A DNA stretch of 64,000 nt from Lentibacter sp. XHP0401 (GTDB taxonomy: Bacteria; Pseudomonadota; Alphaproteobacteria; Rhodobacterales; Rhodobacteraceae): positions 372,001 to 436,000 of the forward strand of contig NZ_JAOWLC010000001.1 in assembly GCF_025751535.1 (NCBI RefSeq), written 5' to 3'. The notes beneath the pieces were generated by a model that worked only from the letters and a program-made list of their open reading frames with translations, had not been told where the DNA came from and did not search any database. This document shows, piece after piece, positions 8,989-17,817 of this stretch (positions are counted from its first letter, which is position 1; every line of letters begins with the position of its first letter). The translations under genes were made by a program, and so were the position numbers.

Positions 8989-9735
8989 TCAGCGCACCGC
9001 TTCGATGGGCCCTTCGGCGCGGCCGTGGATGAACTGGTCGAGGTAAGGGTCACCCGAAGTGTCGAGCTTGGCCACGGGGCCGCTCCATTTGATCACGCCG
9101 TCATGCAACATGGCGATGTTGTCGGCGATGGCGCGCACGGAGCTCATATCGTGGGTGATGGTCATGGCCGTGGCGCCCATTTCGGTGACGATCTCGCGGA
9201 TCAGTTCGTTGATGACGCCTGCCATGATCGGGTCGAGGCCTGTGGTGGGCTCGTCAAAGAAGATGATCTCGGGTTCGGCTGCGATGGCGCGGGCGAGGCC
9301 GACGCGCTTTTGCATCCCGCCTGAAAGCTCGGAGGGGAACAGATCGGCGGTTTCGGGCTTGAGGCCCACGCGGCGGAGCTTTTCAATGGCGATTTCGCGG
9401 GCCTCGGCTTTGGGGCGCTTCAATGCCCCGCGCAGAAGGCGGAAGGCGACGTTTTGCCAGACGGGGAGGCTATCAAACAGCGCGCCGCCCTGAAACAGCA
9501 TACCGAAGCGGGCCAGAAAAGCGTCACGGTCGCCTGTTTGGACATTGTTGCCATCAACCGTAATGGTGCCGCTGTCGGGCACAACGAGGCCGAGGATGGA
9601 TTTGAGCATCACGGATTTGCCTGTGCCCGAGCCGCCGATGATGACCATGGAGGTGCCTTTTTCGATGGTCAGGTTGACGCCTTGCAGAACGTGCTTGGGG
9701 CCGAAGGCTTTATGAACGTCTGTGAGGGTGATCAT
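8989..9735 (-). CDS. mlaF: MlaF-type phospholipid ABC transporter ATPase
   Basis: 248 residues from ATG 9735, which overlaps the mlaE stop as ATGA. The upstream extension to 9927 reads through mlaE in another frame and is not real. Walker A GGSGTGKSVMLK, signature LSGGMQKRVGLARA and Walker B EIIFFDEPTTGLDP are intact. With MlaE it should form the core of an MCE-type transporter that keeps phospholipids out of the outer leaflet of the outer membrane. The periplasmic MlaD-type subunit is not in this window. A tiny hydrophobic frame follows the stop but has no good start codon. Confidence 0.92.
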   Translation of the reverse strand: MITLTDVHKAFGPKHVLQGVNLTIEKGTSMVIIGGSGTGKSVMLKSILGLVVPDSGTITVDGNNVQTGDRDAFLARFGMLFQGGALFDSLPVWQNVAFRLLRGALKRPKAEAREIAIEKLRRVGLKPETADLFPSELSGGMQKRVGLARAIAAEPEIIFFDEPTTGLDPIMAGVINELIREIVTEMGATAMTITHDMSSVRAIADNIAMLHDGVIKWSGPVAKLDTSGDPYLDQFIHGRAEGPIEAVR

Positions 9736-10517
9736 GATGTGAAGAACGCTTCTGTGAGAAGGTAGTTGGCGGCGAGGATAAGGACGCTGGCGGCCACCAC
9801 CGCGGCTTTGGTGGCGCGGCCGACGCCCTGGGCGCCGCGGCCCGAGTTCATGCCGTAGTAGCAGCCCATGGTGGCGATGATGAAGCCGAAGACCGCGCCT
9901 TTGATGAGGCCCGAGGTGACATCCCACAGCTCAAGGAAATCAACGGTGTTTTTGAGATAGGCCGCCTCGTTGAAGCCCAGCCGCGTGACGCCGACAATAT
10001 AGCCGCCCATGATGCCGATGGCATCGCCCACGGCGACGAGCACAGGCACGGCAAGCGTTGCGGCCAGCACGCGGGGGAGTGTGAGGTATTTCATCGGATT
10101 GGTGGAGAGGGTTGTCAGGGCGTCGATCTGCTCGGTGACTTTCATCGTGCCGATTTCGGCGGCGATCGAGCTTGCCACACGGGCGGCAACCATGAGGCCG
10201 CCGAGGACGGGGCCAAGCTCGCGGACCATGCCGATTGCGACGATCGAGGGGACGACCTCTTCGGCGTTGAAGCGCGCGCCGCCTGAATAGATCTGCAAGG
10301 CCAGTGCGCCGCCTGTGAAGAGCGCTGTAAGGCCGACGACGGGCAGCGAGAGCCAGCCGATTTGCACGAGGGCCGAGAGGAACTCACGGCCATAGAACGG
10401 TGGGCGGAAGAGGTGTGTGACGGTTTCGAACGCATAGAGTGCCACGCGGCCCATAGCGGCGAGGGCGGCGAGAACGGTTGCACCGAGGGCGGCGAGGGGG
10501 GAGAGAATGAGGCTCAT
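9732..10517 (-). CDS. mlaE: MlaE-type ABC transporter permease
   Basis: 261 residues, the usual length. Five to six hydrophobic segments; the permease hallmark region around VAIGMVRELGPVLGGLMVAA (about residues 95-114) and EIGTMKVTEQIDAL, the coupling helix that meets the ATPase, are clear. It starts 2 bp after the alr stop and overlaps mlaF, so alr-mlaE-mlaF read as one operon. Confidence 0.94.
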   Translation of the reverse strand: MSLILSPLAALGATVLAALAAMGRVALYAFETVTHLFRPPFYGREFLSALVQIGWLSLPVVGLTALFTGGALALQIYSGGARFNAEEVVPSIVAIGMVRELGPVLGGLMVAARVASSIAAEIGTMKVTEQIDALTTLSTNPMKYLTLPRVLAATLAVPVLVAVGDAIGIMGGYIVGVTRLGFNEAAYLKNTVDFLELWDVTSGLIKGAVFGFIIATMGCYYGMNSGRGAQGVGRATKAAVVAASVLILAANYLLTEAFFTS

Positions 10518-10519
10518 GC

Positions 10520-11554
10520 TTAACCGCCCGAATAGCGGCGCGTATAGCGTGCGCCGAGGGATGTGAGAATTTCATAGCCGATCGTGCCTGCGGCTGCGGC
10601 CAGTGTATCAACGCTTTGCTGGCGGCCCAGAAGGGTAAGCGAGGCGGGTGTTTCCGTAAGATGTGTGATGTCGACGGTGATCAGGTCCATCGAGACGCGG
10701 CCCAGCAAGGCGCATTCGCGTTGGCCGTAGAACAGCTTGGCTTTGGAAGACATGGCGCGGATGAGGCCATCAGCGTAGCCTGCAGCCAGAGTGGCGACGC
10801 GGCGTGGCTGGCGGGCGACGTAGCCCATGTTGTAGCCGACGCTTTCGCCGGCTTCGACATCGCGGATCTGGATGACGGGCAGTTCGAGATAGGCTACGGG
10901 GAGCGCATCGGTATAGGGCGCGCCGCCATACATACCGATACCTGGGCGGGTGAGGTCAAAGTGATACTCGGAGCCGAGCAGCGTGCCGCCTGTGGCGGCG
11001 AGGGAGCGGGGAACATCGAGGCCGGCCGTCATCTCTTTGAAGACGCGCAACTGCAAAATGTTCATTGCGGATTGCGGCTCATCTGCAGATGAGAGGTGTG
11101 ACATGATGAGAGCGGGGCTTTTGGCCATGGCAATCTCGCCGAGGGCGGCCCATTCGGCGGGCTCCATGCCGAGGCGGTTCATGCCGGTGTCAAGCTGGAT
11201 GCCGAAGGGCGCTTTGGGCAAGGCTTCCATATGGCGCTGGAGCTGGTCTATCGAATTGAGCATCGGCGTGAGGGACAGATCGGCGATCATGTCACTGTCG
11301 CCCGCCATGTGACCCGAGAAAACAAAAACTTCAGGGCCATCACCAAGGGCGCGGCGCAGGGTTGCGCCTTCCTCCGAGGTGGCGACAAAGAATTTACGCG
11401 CGCCTGCTTTGGCCAGCGCACGGGCCACAGGGCCAACGCCGAGACCGTAGGCATCGGCTTTGACAACGGCGCCTGCTTCGGGGCCGAATGCGCCCAGATT
11501 CTGCCAGTTTTGCACCAGCGCATCAAGATCAACTGTGAGGGTTCCGCTTGCCAT
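10520..11554 (-). CDS. alr: alanine racemase
   Basis: 344 residues. PLP enzyme that makes D-alanine for peptidoglycan. The lysine that binds PLP is in [13 protein letters not shown] near residue 33, and the second catalytic region ([24 protein letters not shown]) carries the usual tyrosine and arginine. LDTGMNRLG is the conserved block in the barrel. It is followed at 2 bp by mlaE. Confidence 0.95.
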   Translation of the reverse strand: MASGTLTVDLDALVQNWQNLGAFGPEAGAVVKADAYGLGVGPVARALAKAGARKFFVATSEEGATLRRALGDGPEVFVFSGHMAGDSDMIADLSLTPMLNSIDQLQRHMEALPKAPFGIQLDTGMNRLGMEPAEWAALGEIAMAKSPALIMSHLSSADEPQSAMNILQLRVFKEMTAGLDVPRSLAATGGTLLGSEYHFDLTRPGIGMYGGAPYTDALPVAYLELPVIQIRDVEAGESVGYNMGYVARQPRRVATLAAGYADGLIRAMSSKAKLFYGQRECALLGRVSMDLITVDITHLTETPASLTLLGRQQSVDTLAAAAGTIGYEILTSLGARYTRRYSGG

Positions 11555-11650
11555 GGGGTCTTGTTGCCAGAGGGGCGTGTAAGGTCAAGGGGAAATGGTG
11601 TTTTCGCGGGTGATCCAAGGGGGTGCCTGTGGCATACAGGTTTGTTTGTT

Positions 11651-11724
11651 GGGGGCCAGCCCCCCAGATTCAAAAGCCAATGGCTTTTGAATCACCCCCC
11701 GGGATATTTAGGGCAAAAAGAAAG
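11651..11724 (-). repeat. 3' element, copy 3 (double hairpin)
   Basis: GGGGGC-CA-GCCCCC type hairpin at 11651-11665, a second perfect hairpin GATTCAAAAGCC-AAT-GGCTTTTGAATC at 11667-11693, then CCCCCCGGGATATTTAGGGC and an A-rich end to 11724 on the plus strand. The tail is 37 bp from the pepT stop. Confidence 0.85.
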
Positions 11725-11761
11725 ACATGAGTGTTTTGCGGGGTGCAGGGGGCTGTTTGCT

Positions 11762-13009
11762 TTAGCCCGAGTTCGCGGCGAGTTCGACGAGCTTGAGGGC
11801 CATTTGGGTGGAGGTTTCCATGTCTTGCACAGAAATCCACTCCAGCGGGCCGTGCAGCTCTTGCATGCCTGTGAAAATGTTGGGGCAGGGCATGCCCAAT
11901 TCGGTGAGGCGGGACCCGTCGGTTCCGCCGCGGATGGGCTCGGAGGAAGGCGTGAGACCAATGGCCTGTGCGGCGGCGTGGGCGAGATTGACGGGGGTCA
12001 TATCCTCTTCCAGCCAGTAGCGCATATTGCGATACTGCGGCCTGATTTCGCAGGTGATTTGCGCGCGCGGTTCGGTGAGCTGCACGGCGTTGACCACGCT
12101 TTCAAGCAGCGCGCCTTTGGCGGCGAGGCCGTCCAACTCGAAATCACGCAGGATGAAGGTGAGCGTGGCCTCGGCGGCGTTGCCTGTGAGGTCTGTCGCC
12201 ATGAGGAAGCCTTCACGGCCTTCGGAGGTGTCCGGAGTCATGGTGGCATGAGGCAGGGTCATGAGGACTTTGGCTGCGAGATGCAGCGCGTTGACCATTG
12301 TGTCTTTGGCTGTGCCCGGATGGATGGAAACGCCCGTGATGTGGACTTTGGCCCCATCGGCAGAGAAACTCTCGTATTCGATATTGCCGATCTCGCCACC
12401 ATCAAAGGTATAGGCGAAATCTGCGGCCAGATCGCGGGGCAGATCGGGGTGTACGCCGCGGCCTATCTCTTCGTCAGGGGTAAAGGCGAGGCGGATTTTA
12501 CCGTGTTTTATCTGTGGATTGGCAAGGAGGTGACGGGCGGTCGTCATCAGGATTGCGACGCCAGCCTTGTCATCGGCGCCAAGCAGGGTTGTGCCCGAGG
12601 CGGTGATGATGTCGTGGCCCTGTTTTGTGCCGAGGTAGGGCGAATTTTCGGGCGATAGCGTGAGCTCGGGCGCATCGGGGAAGGAAATATCGCCGCCGTT
12701 GTAGCTTTTGTGAACCACAGGTTTGACGCCGGATGCGGCGAATTGCGGGGCGGTGTCGACATGAGCGAGCAGGCCGATTGTGGGCGCGGCTTCGTCTGCT
12801 GTGCCTGGAAGGGTGGCGAGCAGTGTGCCGTAGTCTGTGAGCGTGATGTCTTCGGCGCCGATGTCTTCAAGTTCGGCCATGAGCAGGCGCTGCATGTCGA
12901 GCTGGATGGCCGTGCTTGGGCTTGTGAGGCTGTCTGCGTCGCTTTGGCTGTCGATTTTGCAGTAGCGGATGAGGCGGTCGGTGAGTTCGTCGTGGAAATC
13001 TGCGGTCAT
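11762..13009 (-). CDS. pepT: peptidase T (tripeptide aminopeptidase)
   Basis: 415 residues, the normal size for this M20 zinc peptidase, which removes the N-terminal residue of tripeptides in the cytoplasm. Zinc ligands are visible: LLAHVDTAP (His and catalytic Asp), LLGADDKAGVA (bridging Asp), and FTPDEEIGRG (Glu pair). The PEPT-specific C-terminal block IRGGTDGSRLTELG is present. It stands between two 3' elements. Confidence 0.95.
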   Translation of the reverse strand: MTADFHDELTDRLIRYCKIDSQSDADSLTSPSTAIQLDMQRLLMAELEDIGAEDITLTDYGTLLATLPGTADEAAPTIGLLAHVDTAPQFAASGVKPVVHKSYNGGDISFPDAPELTLSPENSPYLGTKQGHDIITASGTTLLGADDKAGVAILMTTARHLLANPQIKHGKIRLAFTPDEEIGRGVHPDLPRDLAADFAYTFDGGEIGNIEYESFSADGAKVHITGVSIHPGTAKDTMVNALHLAAKVLMTLPHATMTPDTSEGREGFLMATDLTGNAAEATLTFILRDFELDGLAAKGALLESVVNAVQLTEPRAQITCEIRPQYRNMRYWLEEDMTPVNLAHAAAQAIGLTPSSEPIRGGTDGSRLTELGMPCPNIFTGMQELHGPLEWISVQDMETSTQMALKLVELAANSG

Positions 13010-13101
13010 GGGGGGATCCGGTTTTGGGATTCGGGGGCATGGTCTGCTGCAAGGCGAAGATGTTCAAGAGGGTTTCGACTTTGCTTCGCAAAGCCGACCG
13101 A

Positions 13102-13152
13102 CCGGGGGCTTTGCCCCCGGACCCCCAGGATATTTAGGGCAAAAAGAAAGGG
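13102..13152 (-). repeat. 3' element, copy 4
   Basis: Hairpin CCGGGGGC-TTT-GCCCCCGG at 13102-13120, then ACCCCCAGGATATTTAGGGC and AAAAAGAAAGGG to 13152. The tail ends 8 bp before the dnaB stop. Confidence 0.85.
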
Positions 13153-13159
13153 TGCGAGC

Positions 13160-14662
13160 CTAGAACTGCTCGCCGCCGCCGTTTTGCTGCCAGGGCTTCA
13201 CGAGGTTGCCAAAGCGGGTGAACTGCGCCTCGAAGCTGAGCTCGACCGTGCCGATGGGGCCGTGGCGCTGCTTGCCGATAATGACTTCGGCTTTGCCGTG
13301 CAGGCGCGACATGCGCTCTTGCCACTCGGCCATTTTATCAAGCTCGTGATCGGAAGGCTTTTCGCGCTCGGCGTAATACTCTTCACGGAACACGAACATG
13401 ACCACGTCGGCGTCTTGCTCGATGGAGCCCGATTCACGAAGGTCGGAGAGTTGCGGTCGTTTGTCTTCGCGGCTTTCGACCTGTCGGGAAAGCTGGGAGA
13501 GGGCGATCACCGGGATCTGGAGCTCTTTGGCGATGGCTTTGAGGCCCATCGAGATTTCGCCGATTTCCTGCACGCGGTTTTCCGATGTGCCGCGCACGAG
13601 CTGCAAGTAGTCGATGATAAGCAAATCAAGGCCATGGGTGCGCTTGAGGCGGCGGGCGCGTGCGGCGAGCTGGGCGATTGGGATTGCCGCGGTGTCATCG
13701 ATGAAGAGCGGGCAGGCTTCGAGTTCTTTGGCGGCGTCAACGAAGCGGCGGAATTCGCTTTCGTCCATGTCGCCCTGGCGGATTTTGTGACTGCTGATTT
13801 CGGAGGCTTCGGCGAGGATACGGCCAGCGAGCTGCTCGGCGCTCATCTCGAGACTGAAAAAGCCGACGACGCCGCCATCGACCGCGCCTTCGGAGCCGTC
13901 TTGCAGCTTGCCGCGCTTGTAGGCTTTGGCGACGTTATAGGCGATGTTGGTGGCGAGAGAGGTTTTGCCCATGGAGGGGCGGCCCGCGAGGATGAGCAAG
14001 TCGGACTTGTGCAAGCCGCCAAGCATCTTGTCCATATCCATGAGGTCTGTGGCGATGCCTGCGAGGCCGCCTTCACGCTGATAGGCGGCGTTGGCAACAT
14101 TAACAGCATCGGTTACTGCCTTGAGAAAGCTTTGAAAACCGCTTTCTGTTTGGCCCTGTTCGGCGAGTTTGTAGAGCTGTTGCTCGGCCTCGACGATCTG
14201 TTCTTTCGGCTCTGACGCGACATCGACCCGCGCGGCCTTGGCGCTGATTTCCTGCCCCAGAGCGATAAGATCGCGGCGGATCGCCAGATCATAAATCAGC
14301 TGGGCATAATCGCGCACAGCGAAGGCGGAGATGGCCGCGCCGGCAAGGCGGGCGAGATAGGCGGGGCCGCCGAGCTCTTTGAGGCCTTCGTCATCCTCGA
14401 AAAAGGCTTTGAGCGTGACGGGAGAGGCGAGGTTGTTTTTGGCGATGCGGGCGGCGGCTGTCTCGAAGATGCGTGCGTGCACCGGATCGTAGAAATGTTT
14501 GGGGGTGATGATGCTGGCGATCTTGTCGTAGACATCATTGTTGGTGAGGAGCGCGCCGAGGAGCTGCTGCTCGGCCTCGATGGAATGGGGAATGGTTTCG
14601 GGCGAGGAAACTTCGGCTGGCAGATTTTGACCAGTGGCGTTGAATGCTGCGACTTCGTTCAT
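13160..14662 (-). CDS. dnaB: replicative DNA helicase DnaB
   Basis: 500 residues. N-terminal DnaB domain (EAEQQLLGALLTNNDVYDKI, about 29-48), linker, then the RecA-like helicase domain with Walker A AGRPSMGKTSLATNIA near residue 230, Walker B LLIIDYLQLV near residue 355, and SQLSRQVESR (arginine-rich sensor). No intein and no truncation. Two consensus DnaA boxes lie in the 278-bp region upstream. Confidence 0.97.
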   Translation of the reverse strand: MNEVAAFNATGQNLPAEVSSPETIPHSIEAEQQLLGALLTNNDVYDKIASIITPKHFYDPVHARIFETAAARIAKNNLASPVTLKAFFEDDEGLKELGGPAYLARLAGAAISAFAVRDYAQLIYDLAIRRDLIALGQEISAKAARVDVASEPKEQIVEAEQQLYKLAEQGQTESGFQSFLKAVTDAVNVANAAYQREGGLAGIATDLMDMDKMLGGLHKSDLLILAGRPSMGKTSLATNIAYNVAKAYKRGKLQDGSEGAVDGGVVGFFSLEMSAEQLAGRILAEASEISSHKIRQGDMDESEFRRFVDAAKELEACPLFIDDTAAIPIAQLAARARRLKRTHGLDLLIIDYLQLVRGTSENRVQEIGEISMGLKAIAKELQIPVIALSQLSRQVESREDKRPQLSDLRESGSIEQDADVVMFVFREEYYAEREKPSDHELDKMAEWQERMSRLHGKAEVIIGKQRHGPIGTVELSFEAQFTRFGNLVKPWQQNGGGEQF

Positions 14663-14763
14663 GCCTGATTGATTCCTGTTTTGCCCGTGTGTGGGGGAGT
14701 TGTATGTGATGGGCGCGGAAAACGCATTCGGGAAATCTCTGTGGAGAGCCTGCGGGATAACCC

Positions 14764-14772
14764 TGTGAATAA
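14764..14772 (-). promoter_or_regulatory. DnaA box TTATTCACA
   Basis: Exact match to the TTATNCACA consensus on the minus strand, 102 bp upstream of the dnaB ATG. Confidence 0.5.
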
Positions 14773-14874
14773 GTTGGACTGCGCTGTGTGCTTATAGATA
14801 CTGTAGCACAGGGGTACCCACCTACCAAATGTAGGGCCGATAAGTGATTCCGTGACGCGAACGAAAGTCCTGTC

Positions 14875-14883
14875 TGTGGATAA
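14875..14883 (-). promoter_or_regulatory. DnaA box TTATCCACA
   Basis: Exact match to the strong DnaA box on the minus strand, 111 bp from the first box and 213 bp upstream of the dnaB ATG. The rest of the 14663-14940 spacer holds no gene. Confidence 0.5.
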
Positions 14884-14940
14884 GTATTTGTTTTCGTTTG
14901 GTTCGGCAGGGTTACGGCCGCTGTGTGGTAAAAATCGCGG

Positions 14941-15618
14941 CTATTTCTTGTTTTCATCCTGCCATTTGCGCGGATCATTCAGGAAGCGCTCGACTTCAGC
15001 CAATGTCTCGGCGGAGAAGGCTTCTTGTGCGCGGGCCTCGGCGAGAACGTCCCACCATGTGCAGAGGTGATGCAGGGTGACACCGTGATCTCCAAGCGTT
15101 TTGACCGTTTCAGGGAAAATGTCATAGTAGAAGATGACAGCCGTATGGGCGCAGGTTGCGCCTGTGTCGCGGATGGCATCCACGAAGGAAAGCTTGGAGC
15201 CGCCGTCTGTTGTGAGATCTTCGACCAGCAACACGCGCTCGCCCTCGGACATTGCGCCTTCTATGCGGGCGTTTTTGCCGTAGCCCTTTGGCTTTTTGCG
15301 CACATATGTCATCGGCAGGGCCATGCGTTCGGCGACGAGGGCGGCGAAGGGAATGCCTGCTGTTTCGCCGCCTGCGATATTGTCGAACGCTTCAAACCCG
15401 GCATTGCGCATGACTGTGACAGTGAGAAAATCCATCAGTGTGCTGCGGATGCGCGGGAAGCTGATGAGCTTGCGGCAGTCGATGTAGCTGGGCGAGGGCA
15501 GGCCGGAGGCCAGCGTGTAGGGTTCGTCGGTGTTAAAATTGACAGCGCCGATTTCGAGCAGCATGCGGGCCGTGAGGCGGGCCATTTCTTCGGGTGTCGG
15601 GTAGCTTGTCGGGATCAT
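14941..15618 (-). CDS. pyrE: orotate phosphoribosyltransferase
   Basis: 225 residues. Joins orotate and PRPP to make OMP in pyrimidine synthesis. The PRPP loop [14 protein letters not shown] (about residue 128) and the N-terminal block [18 protein letters not shown] are clear. It follows pyrC on the same strand with a 3' element between them. Confidence 0.95.
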   Translation of the reverse strand: MIPTSYPTPEEMARLTARMLLEIGAVNFNTDEPYTLASGLPSPSYIDCRKLISFPRIRSTLMDFLTVTVMRNAGFEAFDNIAGGETAGIPFAALVAERMALPMTYVRKKPKGYGKNARIEGAMSEGERVLLVEDLTTDGGSKLSFVDAIRDTGATCAHTAVIFYYDIFPETVKTLGDHGVTLHHLCTWWDVLAEARAQEAFSAETLAEVERFLNDPRKWQDENKK

Positions 15619-15639
15619 GATCGGGCCTTTGACGTTTGC

Positions 15640-15683
15640 GGAGGGGCAGGAGCCTCCGGCTGGGATATTTTGGAGAGAAAAAG
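15640..15683 (-). repeat. 3' element, copy 5 (divergent)
   Basis: Hairpin CGGAGG...CCTCCG at about 15640-15658, then CTGGGATATTTTGGAGAG and an A-rich end to 15683, 4 bp before the pyrC stop. Confidence 0.65.
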
Positions 15684-15686
15684 TGC

Positions 15687-16727
15687 TTAGGGGGCGGACC
15701 AGTAGACGGGAGAGCCCGGATTGAAGACGGTGACGGGATCTGCGCCGTTCTTGATCTCTTTCGGGAAGGTCACGGGGCTGTCGGATTTGGTGAGGATTAC
15801 TGTATCGGTGTTGACGGGCAGACCATAGAAGGCAGGGCCGTGAAGGGATGTGAATCCTTCGAGCTTATCAAGCGCGCCTGCGTCATCGAATGTCTGCGCA
15901 AGGCAGGCGAGGGCGACGGGGGCTGTAAAGCATCCTGCCGAGCAGCATTCGCTTTCTTTGGCATGGGTCGGATGCGGGGCGCTGTCGGTGCCCAGAAAGA
16001 AGCGCGCATCGCCTGATGTTGCGGCGGCAAGGAGCGCTTCGCGGTGATCACGGCGTTTGAGGATGGGCAGGCAATAATAATGCGGGCGCATCCCGCCGAC
16101 CAGCATATCGTTGCGATCGAGCATGAGGTGCTGAACGGTGATTGTGGCGCCCAGACGCTCGGGGTTGGCTTTGACATAATCGGCGCCGTCTTTGGTTGTT
16201 ATGTGTTCCATCACCACCCGCAGTTCGGGGACGGCGCGGCGGATCGGATCAAGCACGCGGTCGATGAAGACGGCTTCGCGATCGAAGATGTCGATGTCAC
16301 GGTCGGTGACTTCGCCGTGGACGCAGAGCGGGCAGCCGATTTCGGCCATGCGTTCGAGCACGGGGCGGACTTTATCAAAGTCGGCCACACCCGAGGCGGA
16401 GTTGGTTGTGGCGCCTGCGGGGTAGAGTTTGACTGCCGAGATCAGACCTGCGGCATGGGCGGCGGCGAGATCATCGGGGTTTGTCTCTTCGGTGAGATAG
16501 AGCGTCATAAGGGGGGTGAAGCTGTCACCTTTCGGCATCGCCGCGAGGATGCGGGCTTTGTAGGCGCTTGCATCGGCCATGGTGACCACGGGGGGCACAA
16601 GATTGGGCATGATGATGGCGCGGGCGAAGTGGCGTGTTGTTTCGGGCAAAACGGCCTTGAGCATTGCGCCATCGCGCAGGTGCAGGTGCCAATCATCGGG
16701 GCGGACGAGCGTGAGTGTGTGTGTCAT
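15687..16727 (-). CDS. pyrC: dihydroorotase (class II)
   Basis: 346 residues from ATG 16727 ([10 protein letters not shown]); E. coli PyrC has nearly the same length. The longer frame to 16745 adds six residues without a better ribosome site. Zinc ligands in [26 protein letters not shown], and the late aspartate in [14 protein letters not shown] mark a type II dihydroorotase that closes carbamoyl aspartate to dihydroorotate. pyrE comes next on the strand. Confidence 0.95.
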   Translation of the reverse strand: MTHTLTLVRPDDWHLHLRDGAMLKAVLPETTRHFARAIIMPNLVPPVVTMADASAYKARILAAMPKGDSFTPLMTLYLTEETNPDDLAAAHAAGLISAVKLYPAGATTNSASGVADFDKVRPVLERMAEIGCPLCVHGEVTDRDIDIFDREAVFIDRVLDPIRRAVPELRVVMEHITTKDGADYVKANPERLGATITVQHLMLDRNDMLVGGMRPHYYCLPILKRRDHREALLAAATSGDARFFLGTDSAPHPTHAKESECCSAGCFTAPVALACLAQTFDDAGALDKLEGFTSLHGPAFYGLPVNTDTVILTKSDSPVTFPKEIKNGADPVTVFNPGSPVYWSAP

Positions 16728-16776
16728 GGCCGAGCGCTTACACAAAATTCGCGCGCTGTGCCAGATGATTTAGCGC

Positions 16777-17727
16777 TTAGCTGTCGGCTTCAGTGAGTTC
16801 GGCCAGACGGGTTTCCAGGCCTTTGAGGCGGCGCTCGAAAGCCGGGACGCCTTCCATGCGGGCGATCACGTTTTTACAGATGACATAAGAGAGCTTGGTG
16901 CGGCCCTTGTCATCGGTATGGCGGAGAAGGTTGCGCAGATACTGGCGGTCTTCGCGACGTGCGCGGGCCAGTTTGGCGAAGATCTCGGGGGTGAGGCGAC
17001 CCGTGCTTGCAAGCGCGATGAGACGCGACAGGATTTTCATGTTGCGCAGGGAATACTGGAGCGAGCCGCCCGCGTGGCGCAGGCGCAGCTTGTGCACATT
17101 GGGCCGTGTGAAGAGGGCGGCGTGCATGGCATCTTCTGTTTCTTCGGGGTCGTAGATGACGAAGGCTTCGGCTGCGGCGTCGATCATATCAGGGGCGTAG
17201 CCGTAGCGGGAGGTGAAATCGAGGCGGCGCTGGCGGATGAAACGATCATCCCATTCGGCGACGCGCGGATCAAGTGTGGCTTGCGGCTGAAGGGCCAGCA
17301 CGCGCGCGCCGGGGGCTGCGATGGAATAGGCGGCTGCCGCGTAACCACAGGGGCCGGCACCGTAGAAGATGACATTGTCGAACTCTTCAAAGAATCCGTC
17401 ATCCACCAGATCATCGAAATAGGCGTAGATCTCGCGATCCCGGAACCACGATTGACCATCGGAGATGAGCGAGAGGGAGGACCAGCCCAGCACCTTGGCC
17501 ACTTCCCACCCGAGCGGGTGGGCATTGGGGGAAATACGCTGGATGCCATCGTAGCTTTCAAATGTCACAAGCAGCGTTTCTCCGCCTGCGATGTAGGAGG
17601 AGAAATGCTTGCGGCCGAGCGGTTGGAAATGGCCGTTGTTTTCGGAAAGGTCTGCCAAAGCTGTCAGCCAGTCACGCTTGGACAGTTCTGTCAGCGAGCC
17701 TTCGAGTGTTTTAGCCAGATCCTGCAT
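16777..17727 (-). CDS. alpha/beta-hydrolase-like protein lacking the serine nucleophile
   Basis: 316 residues. The middle part FYGAGPCGYAAAAYSIAAPG (about 120-140), followed by VLALQPQATLDP, has the exact shape of the strand-elbow-helix of capsule-associated alpha/beta hydrolases (consensus YGxSMGGYAA ... LSPQ). Here the nucleophile Ser is Gly and the following residues are Pro-Cys, so classic serine hydrolase chemistry is not expected. Relatives in Rhodobacterales often carry the name 'phosphoadenosine phosphosulfate reductase', which I cannot support. It ends 90 bp after a glycosyltransferase in the same direction, so it probably belongs to the surface-glycan cluster. Confidence 0.65.
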   Translation of the reverse strand: MQDLAKTLEGSLTELSKRDWLTALADLSENNGHFQPLGRKHFSSYIAGGETLLVTFESYDGIQRISPNAHPLGWEVAKVLGWSSLSLISDGQSWFRDREIYAYFDDLVDDGFFEEFDNVIFYGAGPCGYAAAAYSIAAPGARVLALQPQATLDPRVAEWDDRFIRQRRLDFTSRYGYAPDMIDAAAEAFVIYDPEETEDAMHAALFTRPNVHKLRLRHAGGSLQYSLRNMKILSRLIALASTGRLTPEIFAKLARARREDRQYLRNLLRHTDDKGRTKLSYVICKNVIARMEGVPAFERRLKGLETRLAELTEADS

Positions 17728-17817
17728 GTCTCAATACCTTTTTGCGCGCAGTTAACCCGCGCTTTGGAGGCAGATTAGTTTTGGAATGGGGCAAAAATGC
17801 GGAAGAGACGTGTAAAT

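Noticed and set aside
8822-9000. Tiny frames ending in M-stop after mlaF, such as one reading ASLGFALSFAGALLAVM
   Set aside because: No acceptable start codon or ribosome site; could be a remnant, not listed as a gene.
11231-12658. Long 475-codon open frame on the plus strand
   Set aside because: It is antisense to alr and pepT, both of which have full motifs; high-GC third positions create such shadows.
12710-14215. 501-codon open frame on the plus strand
   Set aside because: Antisense shadow of dnaB with no recognisable domain.
14663-14940. Possible chromosomal origin because of two DnaA boxes
   Set aside because: Only two boxes, no AT-rich unwinding region, and none of the usual origin neighbours; more likely control of dnaB.
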